From Pseudovirgaria hyperparasitica (taxonomy: Eukaryota; Ascomycota; Dothideomycetes; Acrospermales; Acrospermaceae), in NCBI RefSeq assembly GCF_010093815.1, contig NW_022985557.1, positions 1,354,779 through 1,418,778 on the forward strand: DNA of 64,000 bases, given 5' to 3'. Each line of letters starts with the position of its first letter. Position 1 is the first letter of the stretch. The position numbers and the translations under genes were made by a program. A model generated the notes under the pieces. It did not search any database. It had not been told where the DNA came from and was given only the letters and a program-made list of their open reading frames with translations. Below are positions 43,603 through 56,311 of this stretch, in pieces.

Positions 43603-46600
43603 CTAGAACCCAAAAGAATCCAACAAGCTGTTTGCGTCCGGCTCATTGAATTGCGTCGGCGGTTGCGACTTTTTCTTCTCTGACTCTTTCTCATTTTCGC
43701 CCTCGTATTTGTCAACGTCTTCATCCTCAGTCTCTTCGTCATCGTCTTCTTGACTTCCCTCCTTGACCCCATTCCGAAGTGAAGGCGTCATAGTCCTTCT
43801 GATTGGCAGATCGGCCACGACTAAGGAGCTCCTCCTCCTCAACAACTTCCTCGGATCCAGATCATACGACGCGAGCGGCGAGGTCGGCATCTGCTTCTTC
43901 ATCTGCGGCGGCGGCGTAAGAAACTCCCAACTTCACACTAGATCTAGCGCTAGCACATCGCAACCCATGCGCTGATACAACTGAGCAGTGTGAATGACAA
44001 ATTCCCACTCGACTCGCTGGCTGACCATGATGGCACCACGCAGTGTCTGCAGGCTCTTCGCACGTAGCTGCTTGTATAAGACGACGAGCGCAGGATCATC
44101 TGCCAGAAATAGCATGCTCTGCGCCTTGAGGGTTCCGGGTGGGGATACAAGGCTGGAGAGCGGGGACACGAGGGCACGCACGGCGCTGTCGCGTTTGTTG
44201 AGGTGCCAAAAGGCCCACGTGGCGAGCCAACGGTTACCATCCTTGACAGCTTTGGGCAGGATCGTGTTTTGGAGTAACTGGTGGAGTACAGGCCCGTCGT
44301 CGCCTTCGTAGACGCGCGCGATGGCAATGGCGAGTTGTGTGTCTTGCATTTGATTTGAGAGAACTTGGACAGCGTCGGAAAGATGGTCGGCGAGGAGAAA
44401 GAACGCAGCAGCATATTCTACATAGGAGATCAGAGAAGTCTATTAGCATGGAACGAAGTGACTTACCGAATCTGCGCCTGCCCATCAACGCATATGCGTT
44501 CTTTAGCGCCGCCGTCTTCCACCTCGCTTCTGTGAAATTATTTGCGAGCAGGCGCTGCGTAGCCCCTTGTTCCCGGCTCCAAGTTGCCATCCGCCAGAGA
44601 CCTACGAGAACCGGCTTTTTCTTCAGCGCGAGATAGTAGAGACTGCAGTCTACTGGATTCTTTTCGTCTGTCTTTGTATACTCGTTGCGTGCAATGACTT
44701 CGAACTGTGTTCTGAGTGCTGTGAGATCAGTCATCCAAATGAACATACCAGTATCTCGAGCGTTTTTCCACAGCATTCTGCCCTGAAAATGACGCGTGAT
44801 GAGGTCAACGAGAATGTCCTGGCTCTCGCTGTGGTATGCCCAAGTGATTTCCCGCCATGAGATCTGTGAGCGTTCTGCGCTTTGGTGATTTGATCTGAGC
44901 ATGTGCTGTCGGAAGAACAGTAGAAAGCGGCTTGCATTAATGTCGACTGATCGTCTGTGTTTCTCTAGAGTTCCGATGCATTCGACGATGTCTGCTAGAT
45001 GGAATTGCTCGCAGCTTGATAGCAACGGTAACTGCCATTTTGTAAGGGATTCTTTTAATGAGGTCGCAACCTCTTCTGTGACAGTAAGAGGCTCATCATC
45101 GTCGAAGAATTCGGTGTAAGAAGAATGCATCTCTTTGCGAGCCAATGTTTGTGGCACGTCATCGTTTTGCGAGAAATCTTCTGTCTTAAGCCCTAGAAAC
45201 CAGTCAAGGTCGTCGCCGTCGGTAAAATACTTGAGGTTTTTATGCAAATTTACAAGAATGCTTTGTACTAGCGCAAGCTTCCCGGAAAGTATACACTGAG
45301 CTACAAATTGCGGATGGTATACTGGCAAAGGACCATTGAGTCGACTGACGAGTGTAAAAAGGTTCACCTCAGCCTTTTCCTTCGAGACTAGCCGAATATC
45401 TGGAAAGAAGCTTTCGGAGACCTCGACATGTTCATCTTGGATGAAGAGCTGATTACCAGCTCCAATGACTAGATGTCCATTACTTAACCATACAGAATCT
45501 CCAATTGGATGGGGTGTCACATCTTGAGTTCGAAACTCTCGGATCGCGGCCCACGATGGTCGGGCATCGAGGTAGTCATATCTGAGCTGCCCATAAACAA
45601 CCACTCTGTGCGGAAAGCCCACTGCCAAGATAGATTGGTTATCAGGGGTTGACGACCAATCAAGATCTTGGATGTCCCCTCCATGCTCGAACTTCTCCTC
45701 GTATTCAAGCTGAGCGCTTTTTGTATTCCAGATGGACAGGGTAGTCCTAGATTCGTCGACAAGAGCCGCTTTCCTGATAGATGTTCCGCTGGCCAGGGTA
45801 GGCCTCATTATAGCGGTCTCGAAGGAGGAAGTCCTGAGCCAATCCACTTTTGACCTTTTGACGTCTATCCTTGCGGTCCACGTTGTAACTTTGCCGGTGT
45901 TTGTGTATGACATAGCGACATCCCGAGCAAACGAGTCAAGAAAGCCTGATATTACTGGAGTCGACCCAGCAGGATCCACAGGTAGCACGAATGCCAAGTC
46001 ACTGCCAGAGCCAAGATTGAACATGCAGAACTCTTTCAGATGTATGATCACTGTTCCATCATGGGATAACCTACTTGGCCGCCGTTGCATGGGGCTCAAC
46101 CCAGCAGAGAAGCGCCTTGAACTGGCCTGGTTCCAGGTGTGTGGTAACTGTAATTCCCATACTATACCGTTCATTTCAGACGTGATCGTAGCAAGGTGTA
46201 TGGTTGGCGATCCCGGGTCGGCCTCTGGTAATAACAGAAGGCAAAGCGGTTTGCCGCGCACCTGGTATTTCAATTGCTGGACCTTGGTGGCTGTGGCGCC
46301 ACGTGCATCCCATAAGGAAACGCTGTCGTGGTGTAAGAAGACTACGAAGTCGCCGTCATGGAGAAGCCATGTCCTATGGACATGTTCAGATACGCTTACG
46401 GTGCTATGTCTGTGCAGTGTGACACCCTTTTGGGAGGCTCGTTGTGTCCACACAATGATTTCGTCGTCACTCGTCCGAGATACCAAAGCCCGCCCGGTTT
46501 CTGTTCGATTGACCTTCTTGATGGGGTTGGAGTGACCGGTCCAGATGGCTCTTCGCTCGACGCGCTCCTTTCGAGGAGTGGGATCGAATAGGTGGTCTAG

Positions 46601-47856
46601 TCTACTATCAAGCCATTCCATCCGTCCATCAAAATGATGTGCGAGAATAGTAAAAGAGCGCTCAGAGTTATTGTTACAGAAGGAAATGAACCGAACATTT
46701 TCATAATTTCCTGTTGGGTCTTTCGCAAGATGTAAGTGGAGACCTTCACAGTGAGCAATGTTGAACATATCTGTCGCATTACGAGGCTTGTTGCTGATGT
46801 TCTCTAGGCCCCAGGCGGACATATTTCCCCGGTCATCCAGAACTACACAAACCTCTGGCGTCCTATTGGCGATCATGATCAAATGGTCAAGTGTGTGCTG
46901 GTCGCTGGTATCTCTAGCTGATTCTTGCACTGCACGCTCAGTCGCAACCATGAAATCACGGCTGTCGATTATGAATGCATATCTTTTCTGTTTCTGGGGT
47001 GCTGTTGGTACTATGCGCGGCTGGATCGACTCTAGCAGATCGATTTCACCCCACAATTGCATGATCTGAACACCATGTGGATCTCCAGGAACCCAGATCC
47101 TCATTTTGTTGTCCAAACATGTTGTGTACAGTACGTTCATTTGCAGCTGCTCTTGGTGGTATGGTTTCCTCCAGTGGATGCCAGTTATTGTGCTCGGATG
47201 AGGGAGGTAGGCATAATCGAAGTTCTGGGCAGCCGAGCCAAACCCTAATCGATGCCAAATCTTCAAAAATCGGTCATGAATACCAGTCGATGCGATGAGC
47301 GCAGCATCCGGCGAGAATTGGGCGAATTTTACTGGATTAGCTACTGCTTTGCTCCATAATTCCTCGGCAGTATCGTGAGTTGCGAAGAGGGTGAGGTACG
47401 AATCACCCATAAGCAACTCTTCGTCGGCCCCCCAGGAGAGCGTGGACGTCTCGTGGTGAGGGCTGTGTAACTTAAGCTGGCATTGTAAAGACCACTGGCC
47501 AAGTCAGTGCCAACCCCGTAGATAAAATGGGATCCCGACCTTCAGTGCATCTTCATCCTGGCCATAGGGCTTGTATACATAGACATGATCGCCTGCACAG
47601 GTCGCAATCTTTCCAGTTGCCTCATCCAAACACACTGCTTCCAAGCCTATCTCACTCTCTGTATATATCGTCTGTAGCACGCGATTCGGACCGCCAAGAA
47701 TGACGAGCGCATTGCCGGAGATATAGATCTATAAAATTTAGTGACATGCTGCTAGGGTCGGATGTTCTGACATACAATAACTCGTAATCCATTCCAGGAA
47801 CATGTCGTAGCGGCTTGCAGCTGAGGCTGGGGCTTGCCAGGGAGAATCGCTCGCAT
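43603..47856 (-). CDS. Rav1-type RAVE complex subunit (V-ATPase assembly), with in-frame TGA near the C-terminus
   Basis: Rav1 with Skp1 and Rav2 reassembles V1 onto V0 of the vacuolar ATPase. Exons are 47776-47856, 47540-47728, 44467-47494 and 43603-44417; introns of 47, 45 and 49 nt are in phase. The N-terminus MRAILPGKPQPQLQA leads into WD-like beta-propeller repeats (ISGNALVILGGPNRVLQTIY, VKFAQFSPDAALIASTG, FLKIWHRLGFG). The Rav1p C-terminal domain follows (KNAYALMGRRRFEYAAAFFL, LEKHRRSVDINASRFLLFFR, RMGCDVLALDLV). A TGA at 43933-43935 interrupts the conserved ALDLV-x-SWEFL segment. The frame then stays open for 110 codons to NSLLDSFGF at 43603. Without readthrough the protein is 1259 residues; with it, about 1370. 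Upstream it faces the tail of PRMT3. Confidence 0.9.
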
Positions 47857-48245
47857 GAGAGCTTATGAGGGCAGCCAAGTGTCACCGCGTCATATCTAGG
47901 TGGTGCTTTCAAAGCCGCACGTGCAGCTGGGTGTTGAAGACTAGTCTGGCAGCGTCAGTAGATGAGGGATCGAAACTGGAGGGTGTGGTAAAGTGTGTAG
48001 ATGTCCACTGGAGATCCTAATAGTACTTAGAGGTATGCGCGAAGTCTGTAGTGGTGACGCAGCAAGCACAAACCCCCCGAGCTAACCTGGCCCCAGCTCC
48101 TTGCCTAGGTGGGAGCTTGGCCTTGGCTCTTCGCCGCCGCAGAGCCCTATGGACGTCCAGGCTATAATTAACCATCACTTCCAATGATTGTTGCAGTAAT
48201 ACGATTCAACTTGTTCTTCCAAGCTTCTATCAAGCTATCTTCAAG
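47857..48245. other. Intergenic, Rav1 promoter / PRMT3 3' end
   Basis: 389 bp. It contains the run CCCCCCGAGC and CCAAT-like motifs, but nothing I can assign to a specific regulator. Confidence 0.4.
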
Positions 48246-50075
<1,830 letters not shown>

Positions 50076-50243
50076 GTCTGCTCTCGTTGATGGCTGATCC
50101 AGAACTCAATATCAATTTCCACCTAGGTGATTAAATAAAAAATCACTTTGCGTGCTGGATCGGGCAAACTCCGGGAACTTTTTGATTGGGCTGTCCTGAA
50201 TCTCGACCACCACCCTCACGACCAAATAAAAGTGGCTCTTGAC
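50076..50243. promoter_or_regulatory. Compact divergent promoter between PRMT3 and the KDM8-like gene
   Basis: Only 168 bp separate the PRMT3 ATG (50075, minus) from the first in-frame ATG of the JmjC gene (50244, plus). It contains an AT-rich core GATTAAATAAAAAATCA near 50128-50145. Coregulation of the two protein-modifying enzymes is a possibility, not shown. The JmjC gene may begin with an earlier exon inside this interval. Confidence 0.5.
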
Positions 50244-51794
50244 ATGATTCAACTCAAAGCCGCACAGGCTTTATTGAGTATCTTACATGCATCACTCGAT
50301 CAGGAATATGATGAGAATGACGATATTGTCAACAGCGGGCAGTCCGTCCGCTCCATCATCGAGACACGCCCAAAAGTAGTCATCGAGCGGGCACATGACA
50401 TGCTATATGCATATCCCTGGCGTGAGGTTCCCACCTACTGGCGTCGAGTCTATACAGATGCGTCGCTATGGGCAGTAACACGAATTCTCGAGCGCCATGT
50501 ACAACCAATTGGAGGACCCGAATACGTGAACGAATTCGAGCGCGAGGAAAAAGAAGAAGGATGGCCCCAGCTAGTCGTGCGGCTCCTAGATATGGCAGTC
50601 ATCATGACCGGCGCTCCACGAAGGACCGAGTTGATTGAGACTATCTTTGCTGCTCTTGAGGAGCTGCTCGATGCGAATAAAGACGCCAACGAATACGCTC
50701 CCTTGGCGAAGCGCAGGAAGACATGTCCCAGTATAGGGGTCAATAACAACGAGACATCCTTCCTCTCGCCGAGCAGGTCCTCAGTCGCACTCAATCACCC
50801 TGTTCACCGTGCCGTCGCTCCATCACTAGGCGAATTCCAACAACACATTGATACTATCCACAGCCCCATGGTAATAACCAACGCGCTCACCCACTGGCCC
50901 GCCCTCAGCACACGACCATGGTCCAAGCCATCATATCTCCTCTCCCGTACACTGGGCGGCCGGCGACTAATCCCCGTTGAACTCGGGCGCAGCTACACGG
51001 ACGACGGTTGGGGACAGCGCATAATCCCATTCAAGCAGTTCCTAGATGAGTACATGGGCCATACACCCCTGGACGCAGCATCCTCAAGACCACCATCAGG
51101 ACCACCATCAGGACCACCATCAGGACCACCATCGCCATCGCATTCAGACTCAACCACCACGGTCAACGGAAACATACATGCCGCTACTAGGCAGACAGCC
51201 TACCTTGCTCAATATGACCTTTTCGCTCAAGTTCCCTCCTTACGCGCCGACATCGCCGTGCCGGACTACTGCTATACCGCACCTCCGCCTCCTCCCGCCA
51301 ACATCTCACAGCAGCCACGACTGCTAGAGGAGCCGCTGTTAAATGCCTGGCTTGGGCCCGCCGGGACCATTTCCCCGCTGCATACTGACCCATACCATAA
51401 TATTCTGACGCAGGTTGTGGGTGCAAAGTATGTCCGGCTGTATGCGCCAGAGCAAACGCCAAACGTGTATCCTCGGGGCGTAGACGTAAATGGGGTGGAT
51501 ATGAGTAATACGAGTGAAGTTGACGTGGGGCATTTGGTTGATATGAGAACGAGTGGGAGCGTGGAGGAGGGTAAGGCTACGGAGCCAGACGGAGTTGAGG
51601 ATGAGGGGCACAGGCATGGGTCAGGAAAGACGAGGCAGAGAAATGAGATTGAGAGACGGTATCCAAAGGTCCTGGGGGCGAAGTATGTGGAGTGTGTGCT
51701 GGAGGCGGGTGAATGTCTGTACATCCCGGCGGGTTGGTGGCATTACGTTCGAAGTCTGAGCCCAAGCTTTAGTGTGAGCTTCTGGTGGAATTAG
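50244..51794 (+). CDS. KDM8/JMJD5-like JmjC (cupin-8) dioxygenase, about 516 aa
   Basis: Fe(II)/2-oxoglutarate oxygenase of the JMJD5 group, which hydroxylates or demethylates proteins. The N-terminal helical part includes VPTYWRRVYTDASLW, typical of KDM8. The JmjC fold begins around FQQHIDTIHSPMVITNALTH and contains IPVELGRSYTDD and WLGPAGTISPLHTDPYHNIL, whose HTD supplies the iron-binding His and Asp. The distal His is in YIPAGWWHYVRSLS. Between them is a long low-complexity insert (MRTSGSVEEGKATEPDG). A Pro/Ser/Gly repeat (PPSG x3) is encoded by a 12 bp tandem repeat near 51093-51131. The frame is open upstream to 50148 without an ATG, so 50244 is the conservative start; an upstream exon may exist. 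Confidence 0.85.
   Translation: MIQLKAAQALLSILHASLDQEYDENDDIVNSGQSVRSIIETRPKVVIERAHDMLYAYPWREVPTYWRRVYTDASLWAVTRILERHVQPIGGPEYVNEFEREEKEEGWPQLVVRLLDMAVIMTGAPRRTELIETIFAALEELLDANKDANEYAPLAKRRKTCPSIGVNNNETSFLSPSRSSVALNHPVHRAVAPSLGEFQQHIDTIHSPMVITNALTHWPALSTRPWSKPSYLLSRTLGGRRLIPVELGRSYTDDGWGQRIIPFKQFLDEYMGHTPLDAASSRPPSGPPSGPPSGPPSPSHSDSTTTVNGNIHAATRQTAYLAQYDLFAQVPSLRADIAVPDYCYTAPPPPPANISQQPRLLEEPLLNAWLGPAGTISPLHTDPYHNILTQVVGAKYVRLYAPEQTPNVYPRGVDVNGVDMSNTSEVDVGHLVDMRTSGSVEEGKATEPDGVEDEGHRHGSGKTRQRNEIERRYPKVLGAKYVECVLEAGECLYIPAGWWHYVRSLSPSFSVSFWWN
51093..51134. repeat. 12-bp tandem repeat coding PPSG
   Basis: Four near-perfect copies of a 12 bp unit (CCATCAGGACCA phase) within the JmjC gene, encoding a Pro-Pro-Ser-Gly repeat. 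It is likely length-variable. Confidence 0.85.
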
Positions 51795-52089
51795 GCTCAG
51801 GGGGACGTTGGGTATGCATGCATGACCAGAAGAGGCTGCAGTACTGCTTCCAAGAGATGGCGAACCCTTCGTGACTAAAGCGTCGCCGGATGCTCGAAAG
51901 AAACTACATTCGTGTGTAACTCATTCTCGCTAATGCGACTGGTAAGCCGAGATGCATCAATATTCCAGCTCTATGGCCGTTGCTGCCGCTAAATCCAGGG
52001 AATGCGTATAGTCGCCCTGTACTCCTGTCTCGAGATGCAAGTCGCCTGCACGCCGCAACCTCCAGGTCCCACCCACCCTCATATCAGTC

Positions 52090-52894
52090 TTACTCGAATT
52101 CCAGACTATCCCGTACACATTTCCGCACTCTCTTCTTAAACTCTTGTGGGCTATCGCGCCACATTGTTGCAGCCTCTACATTCGCCGGGCTCTCGTCGTT
52201 CGGACTGCTAAGCATAGATATTACAGATAGCAGGATTGTTTCGGGTGTCTGTACGGGTGACCAACGCTCTGAGGCTGATTCGTAGCCGTACTTGTCCTCT
52301 TCAGGTGGGTGCAGAATGGATATGCAGACCTCGCCGTTCTTATAGACTGTGTCACACGGGAATCAGCGATTATGCAAACTCTAGGTAGTATGCTAAATTC
52401 GGATATGGAGAAGGGTACAGCGAGCGGCTGGGTATCAGGGACTGTGAGACAGATAGTGAACATACTGTTTGGATGCCAAATAGGCGTTTCAAACTTCATT
52501 TTCGGTGGCATCAGGGGATATTCGGCCGGAAACGTCAGTCTTGCGCGAAAGAAGCCACCTAGGTCGCACAGCGTTAGCGTTCTAAGTCACCCAAGAAAGA
52601 GATCTATAGCCAGCTGCTCATGGCTCCAGGGCTCTCATGGATTGTTTCCAGCTCCAAACCTGGCGCAAGTGTATAGGCCCGCTCGTGACTTCATGGTCGA
52701 TGCTGGGACCAGGAGCGCGCAGGAGTACAAGACTCACCGCCATAGAATTTGCACTCGTCACTAATCATGAGCATGACCTCCCACTCAAAAACATTGCTGT
52801 CCACGAGACCGCAACTGATCCCAGGTATGTCCTTATCCGTTTGCATCTGTTTGAGTTGCCTTGCTAGGAGGCCGGCGGTGGCACTGGAAGCCAT
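52090..52894 (-). CDS. Ubiquitin-conjugating enzyme E2, Ubc7/UBE2G type (168 aa)
   Basis: E2 enzymes of this class build Lys48 chains, notably in ER-associated degradation. Three exons: 52738-52894, 52466-52558 and 52090-52346, with introns of 179 and 119 nt, all in phase. Landmarks in order are the N-terminal helix ATAGLLARQLKQMQTDKDI, FEWEVMLMI, FFRARLTFPAEYPLMPPKM, the HPN motif in PIWHPN, then GEVCISILHPP with the active-site Cys. The acidic insertion EEDKYGYESASERWSP distinguishes Ubc7/UBE2G from most E2s. The C-terminus is FKKRVRKCVRDSLEFE. Length fits (Ubc7 about 165). It is convergent with the JmjC gene, with about 295 bp between stops. Confidence 0.95.
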
Positions 52895-53672
52895 TCTGGG
52901 GGAAGTATATGCTAGGTCGGTTGTAAGAGTAGGGAATGATGTCTTCGCTATCGAGATCGTGATTATAGACTGAGAGCCAGGTCGAGTGCTGATCGAAGGG
53001 CGGATGCTCTGGTCAGGAGGTGGAGACACTCTCGAGTTTCTGGCCTTCAGATGGTCGACACAGCTGAGGAATGGCGGCCTTTACGGCGATACGGGCAGGC
53101 GACGACGGGTAGACGTTATAGGGCAAAGAGAAGCACTCTATAGGCAGAACAAAGATTTCAAGCGGATGCAAATGTGACTGTTAGCGTGTGCAAACGATAC
53201 GATGTCCGACACGATTGTTTCAGTCAGTGAAGGGAGCGGGGTTGGGCCTGATCTGGGCGGGTTGAGTTATGGATGAGGACAATCTTGATAGCTGGCAGCT
53301 GGCAGCCGGGGGGACTAATTTGCTAGGGAGTTGCCTAGGCTATGGGCGGCTCGTACGGTACTGTACCTAGCTGCCTATGAGGTAACTCTCAGGCCACTGC
53401 TTCGGGCAGAGCCAGCTCGTCTTGCACGAACTGTGGCCGTGTACGTTATATATTCTGATTGAACATGGCCAGTCTAGAAGCGAGATTTTTCAAGTTTGGA
53501 GCTCCGGCGCTCCTCGTAAACACGAGCTGAGACACCATATCGAACCGAATGCCACCACTCCTTCATATTACATACAACATCAAAGATCATTCATGACCAA
53601 GTCACCCTTGGCCGTCGTTTGCCTATTCCTTTTGGTCTGGCCACCACAATACCGTACTACCAGTCATCTCGC
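52895..53672. other. Intergenic, E2 promoter region
   Basis: 780 bp between the E2 start and the tail of the next minus-strand gene. Nothing recognised. Confidence 0.5.
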
Positions 53673-55741
53673 TCAAAGCCACGGTCCATGTGTGCCATCT
53701 CCAAACCCCCGAGTGCTCGCAGCCAAGCTCCTCAGCGTGTCTGCTCCTACGCTCCGCTTGTTTTGCAGTGCCAGCTTTCGAATCTCCCACAATGGTTTAT
53801 CCAGATTCTGCAGTTCTCTCAGTGCCTCCTTCCGTGGTCGGAGAGGCGTTTCATCGCCCTTCGATCTGTTACGCATATGTCTCCAGATCTCTTGAGCATG
53901 ATCGACATCATCGTCGGCTGAATGACGCGCGGCAGACTCTGTAGACTTCAGGCCACCAAGTGGGAGGATAACATGGGTTGGAGGCCTTTGGAAAACTCCA
54001 GCCAACCCACGAAACGGCTTATCATACGTCTCATGGGAGAATCGTGGTAATCGTGGTTGTGGAGGGCTCAAACGAGCCAAGACATCCTCTTTATCTGTGA
54101 CGCATTCATCACCATGAGTAGCGAGGTGAACCTGTAGACTGCGTCGGGCCATCTCGAGGTAATCTGGGCACGCACATGGCCGAGAGGCTGTGAAGCTCTG
54201 ATCTAGTTCGCTCAAAGCTTGTACTGCAAGCAGTTCCGTCGCAAGTGCGAATATCAGCTTTTCATGCAACACTTTTGCGTGAAGTCGGCTCTTGCCACCA
54301 TCGTCTTCTGATGGGACTGCCCAGAGACTTCCACAGCTTGTTCGTCTCAAGAAGCAGGCCTCCTGGGTTGAGACCTCAGAATGATCTGGAAGTAGAGTAT
54401 GCCGATATCGGCATTGGATGAATAGCATCGGATTCAAGCTTTCCCCCAACAATGTCTCCAGTTCGTGGAAGGCGATGTCAAGTTCAGACAATTTGTCTTC
54501 CAGAGAAAAAGAATTTTGATCATGCACGGCTGGTTGACGTCGGCCAACTTCGACTCTCACCATTATTAGCATCGTTTGGTGCGCTCTCAAAACAGCTTCA
54601 TTCTTAGAGCCGATGACTGTACGAATGGTACATCCCTGACAAGCTTCGATAGTCACGACGACATCACAGAGCTCACCGAACACAACCGGGTCATTGAGCA
54701 TAGTGTGGTGCTGAGCATGAGCTGAATTGTGAAGTACAGCCTCGGCTTCTATAGCGATCCAGAATGACTCATCATCGTCAGCATTGAGAACCGATATTTC
54801 TGACAGGATATGCAACTGCATGGATAACAAGGCTTGCGAATGTTGCGGGATATCAGCTGGACAGTGTTCGAGCGGCGCTTCGCAATGATCATCGACCTGT
54901 GAAGTTTCCATTGTACAGGCTCCCATGTTCATCAAGCGTAAGTCGGTGCTCTTGGTTCCATCACGCCTGATTCGATCCGAGCTATAGAGGTGAATAAGCA
55001 GAATCGCTATATGCGTGCGCAGCTATCCTACCTCATTGACGGTTCAAATATAGACTTTGTTTGCGAGTCTACACCTAAGGACGAATGCTTTAAACTCAAG
55101 TTCCCGGGCTTGAGAGCCGGGTCAGTCGCAGTTTTGGTGGAAGATCTTCTGATCAAACCGGTAGTGGTGAAGCTGCGCTGCGATAGACGAGGATATTTAG
55201 ACTTCGCGCCGTCGAGCATCTTGACAAAAGCTTTCCTCTTACCAGACTCTCGCCTCTGGAGACTGACTGGGAAATCTTCGTTGTTCAATTCGCGAAAGTA
55301 GACAGGGATGTTCTCTTTATCTGATATGACCGCAGCATCTGACCTCGTAACATTCCCTCGATGATCAGCTTGATGTGCTGGTAAGTCGTTACTAGGCCCC
55401 ATACTGGTTTCGTCATACTGGTTTAGCCTTTGATCATCTTGATGAGCGGGCGGGAACGTATAGCGACTGTCATCTGACTGAGCAGCATCGTAGGCTGTAA
55501 GGGATCGTTCAATCCGACGCTTGCGAACTCGGAGGGTTGCATTAGTCGGGAGCAGCGGTGGCGACGGAGTTCCCATTACAACTGGTGGACTTGATTCGAC
55601 TCGTCGTATGCCGGGAGACAACAGAAGGTTGCTCGAGTCGGGAACGGCGCGCACTCTCGATGGTCTCGTAGGGAAAGTAAATTGTGAATGAGACTGTTTG
55701 TGATAATTGATGTCATCTTGGAATGAATTAGGCATTGCCAT
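53673..55741 (-). CDS. Uncharacterised 672-aa protein, two exons
   Basis: Two long frames join in phase through a 50 nt intron (54982-55031, GTAGGA...CTATAG): exon 1 is 55032-55741 and exon 2 is 53673-54981. I recognise no family. Exon 1 is disordered-looking and Ser/Pro-rich with basic patches (RVRKRRIERS, RRESGKRKAF) that could act as nuclear signals, and a D-K-E-N motif. Exon 2 looks more folded, with helical stretches (SMQLHILSEISVLNADDDES, LHEKLIFALATELLAVQALS) and a His/Cys-containing segment. Its basic C-terminus reads KEALRELQNLDKPLWEIRKL and ALQNKRSVGADTLRSLAAS. The layout resembles fungal regulators of the AflR type in its helical part, but no zinc cluster is present, so that comparison is weak. 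Confidence 0.7.
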
Positions 55742-56311
55742 AATTATCTTACGTCAATTGCTTTACGGTGTTGTGATGGGAACGGTGGCTGCGAGAGGTA
55801 AATGCAGTGCTCACAAGAAAAGACTTCCAGTTCATGATTGAGCGAACTTGTCTATGGTCGCTCTTTCCTCGTTATTGCTGCATGATCCTCTGCCACGTTC
55901 ACCCTCCACATACCATTAAAGATACATGAGCATTCATATGTGCTTGCTCGGTGTTGACTATTTCGAGTCCACGGAAGACTTATCTCACGTTGGTTTCAGC
56001 CACGGTCTCTTATGTCTACACAATAAATATCCGCTATGGTGCTAGAGACAAGCAGGCTCCAAACTCCCATCGCGCAGGACGGCTCGCCAGGCTATGCCAT
56101 CTAGGGTTTTATAAGACGTATTTGGTGCTCGCACATAAGTCCAACAGACTATACAGGCTCGCAACGCGACTGTTTTCTAATGTATCCCTTGTATTGCGCC
56201 GACTGATGCCTCAATTTCCTTCTTTGCGCGGAGAAGGCCGACATCATCTAGGTCTAGAAATTGAATCTAGAAGAGTCAGTAATGAGCGATATTGGACAGC
56301 TTGGTAGCAGT
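55742..56311. other. Intergenic, nothing recognised
   Basis: 570 bp between two minus-strand genes. It presumably carries the promoter of the 672-aa protein gene. Confidence 0.5.

Noticed and set aside
44234-44466. Continuation of the long Rav1 frame into an Arg-rich tail
   Set aside because: A GTAAGT...TAG intron (44418-44466) joins the conserved frame EYAAAFFLLADHLSDAV instead. The Arg-rich tail is intron and out-of-frame read-through.
50148-50243. Start of the JmjC gene at the TTG at 50148
   Set aside because: It is not an ATG and a stop lies just upstream. An upstream exon or the 50244 ATG is more plausible.
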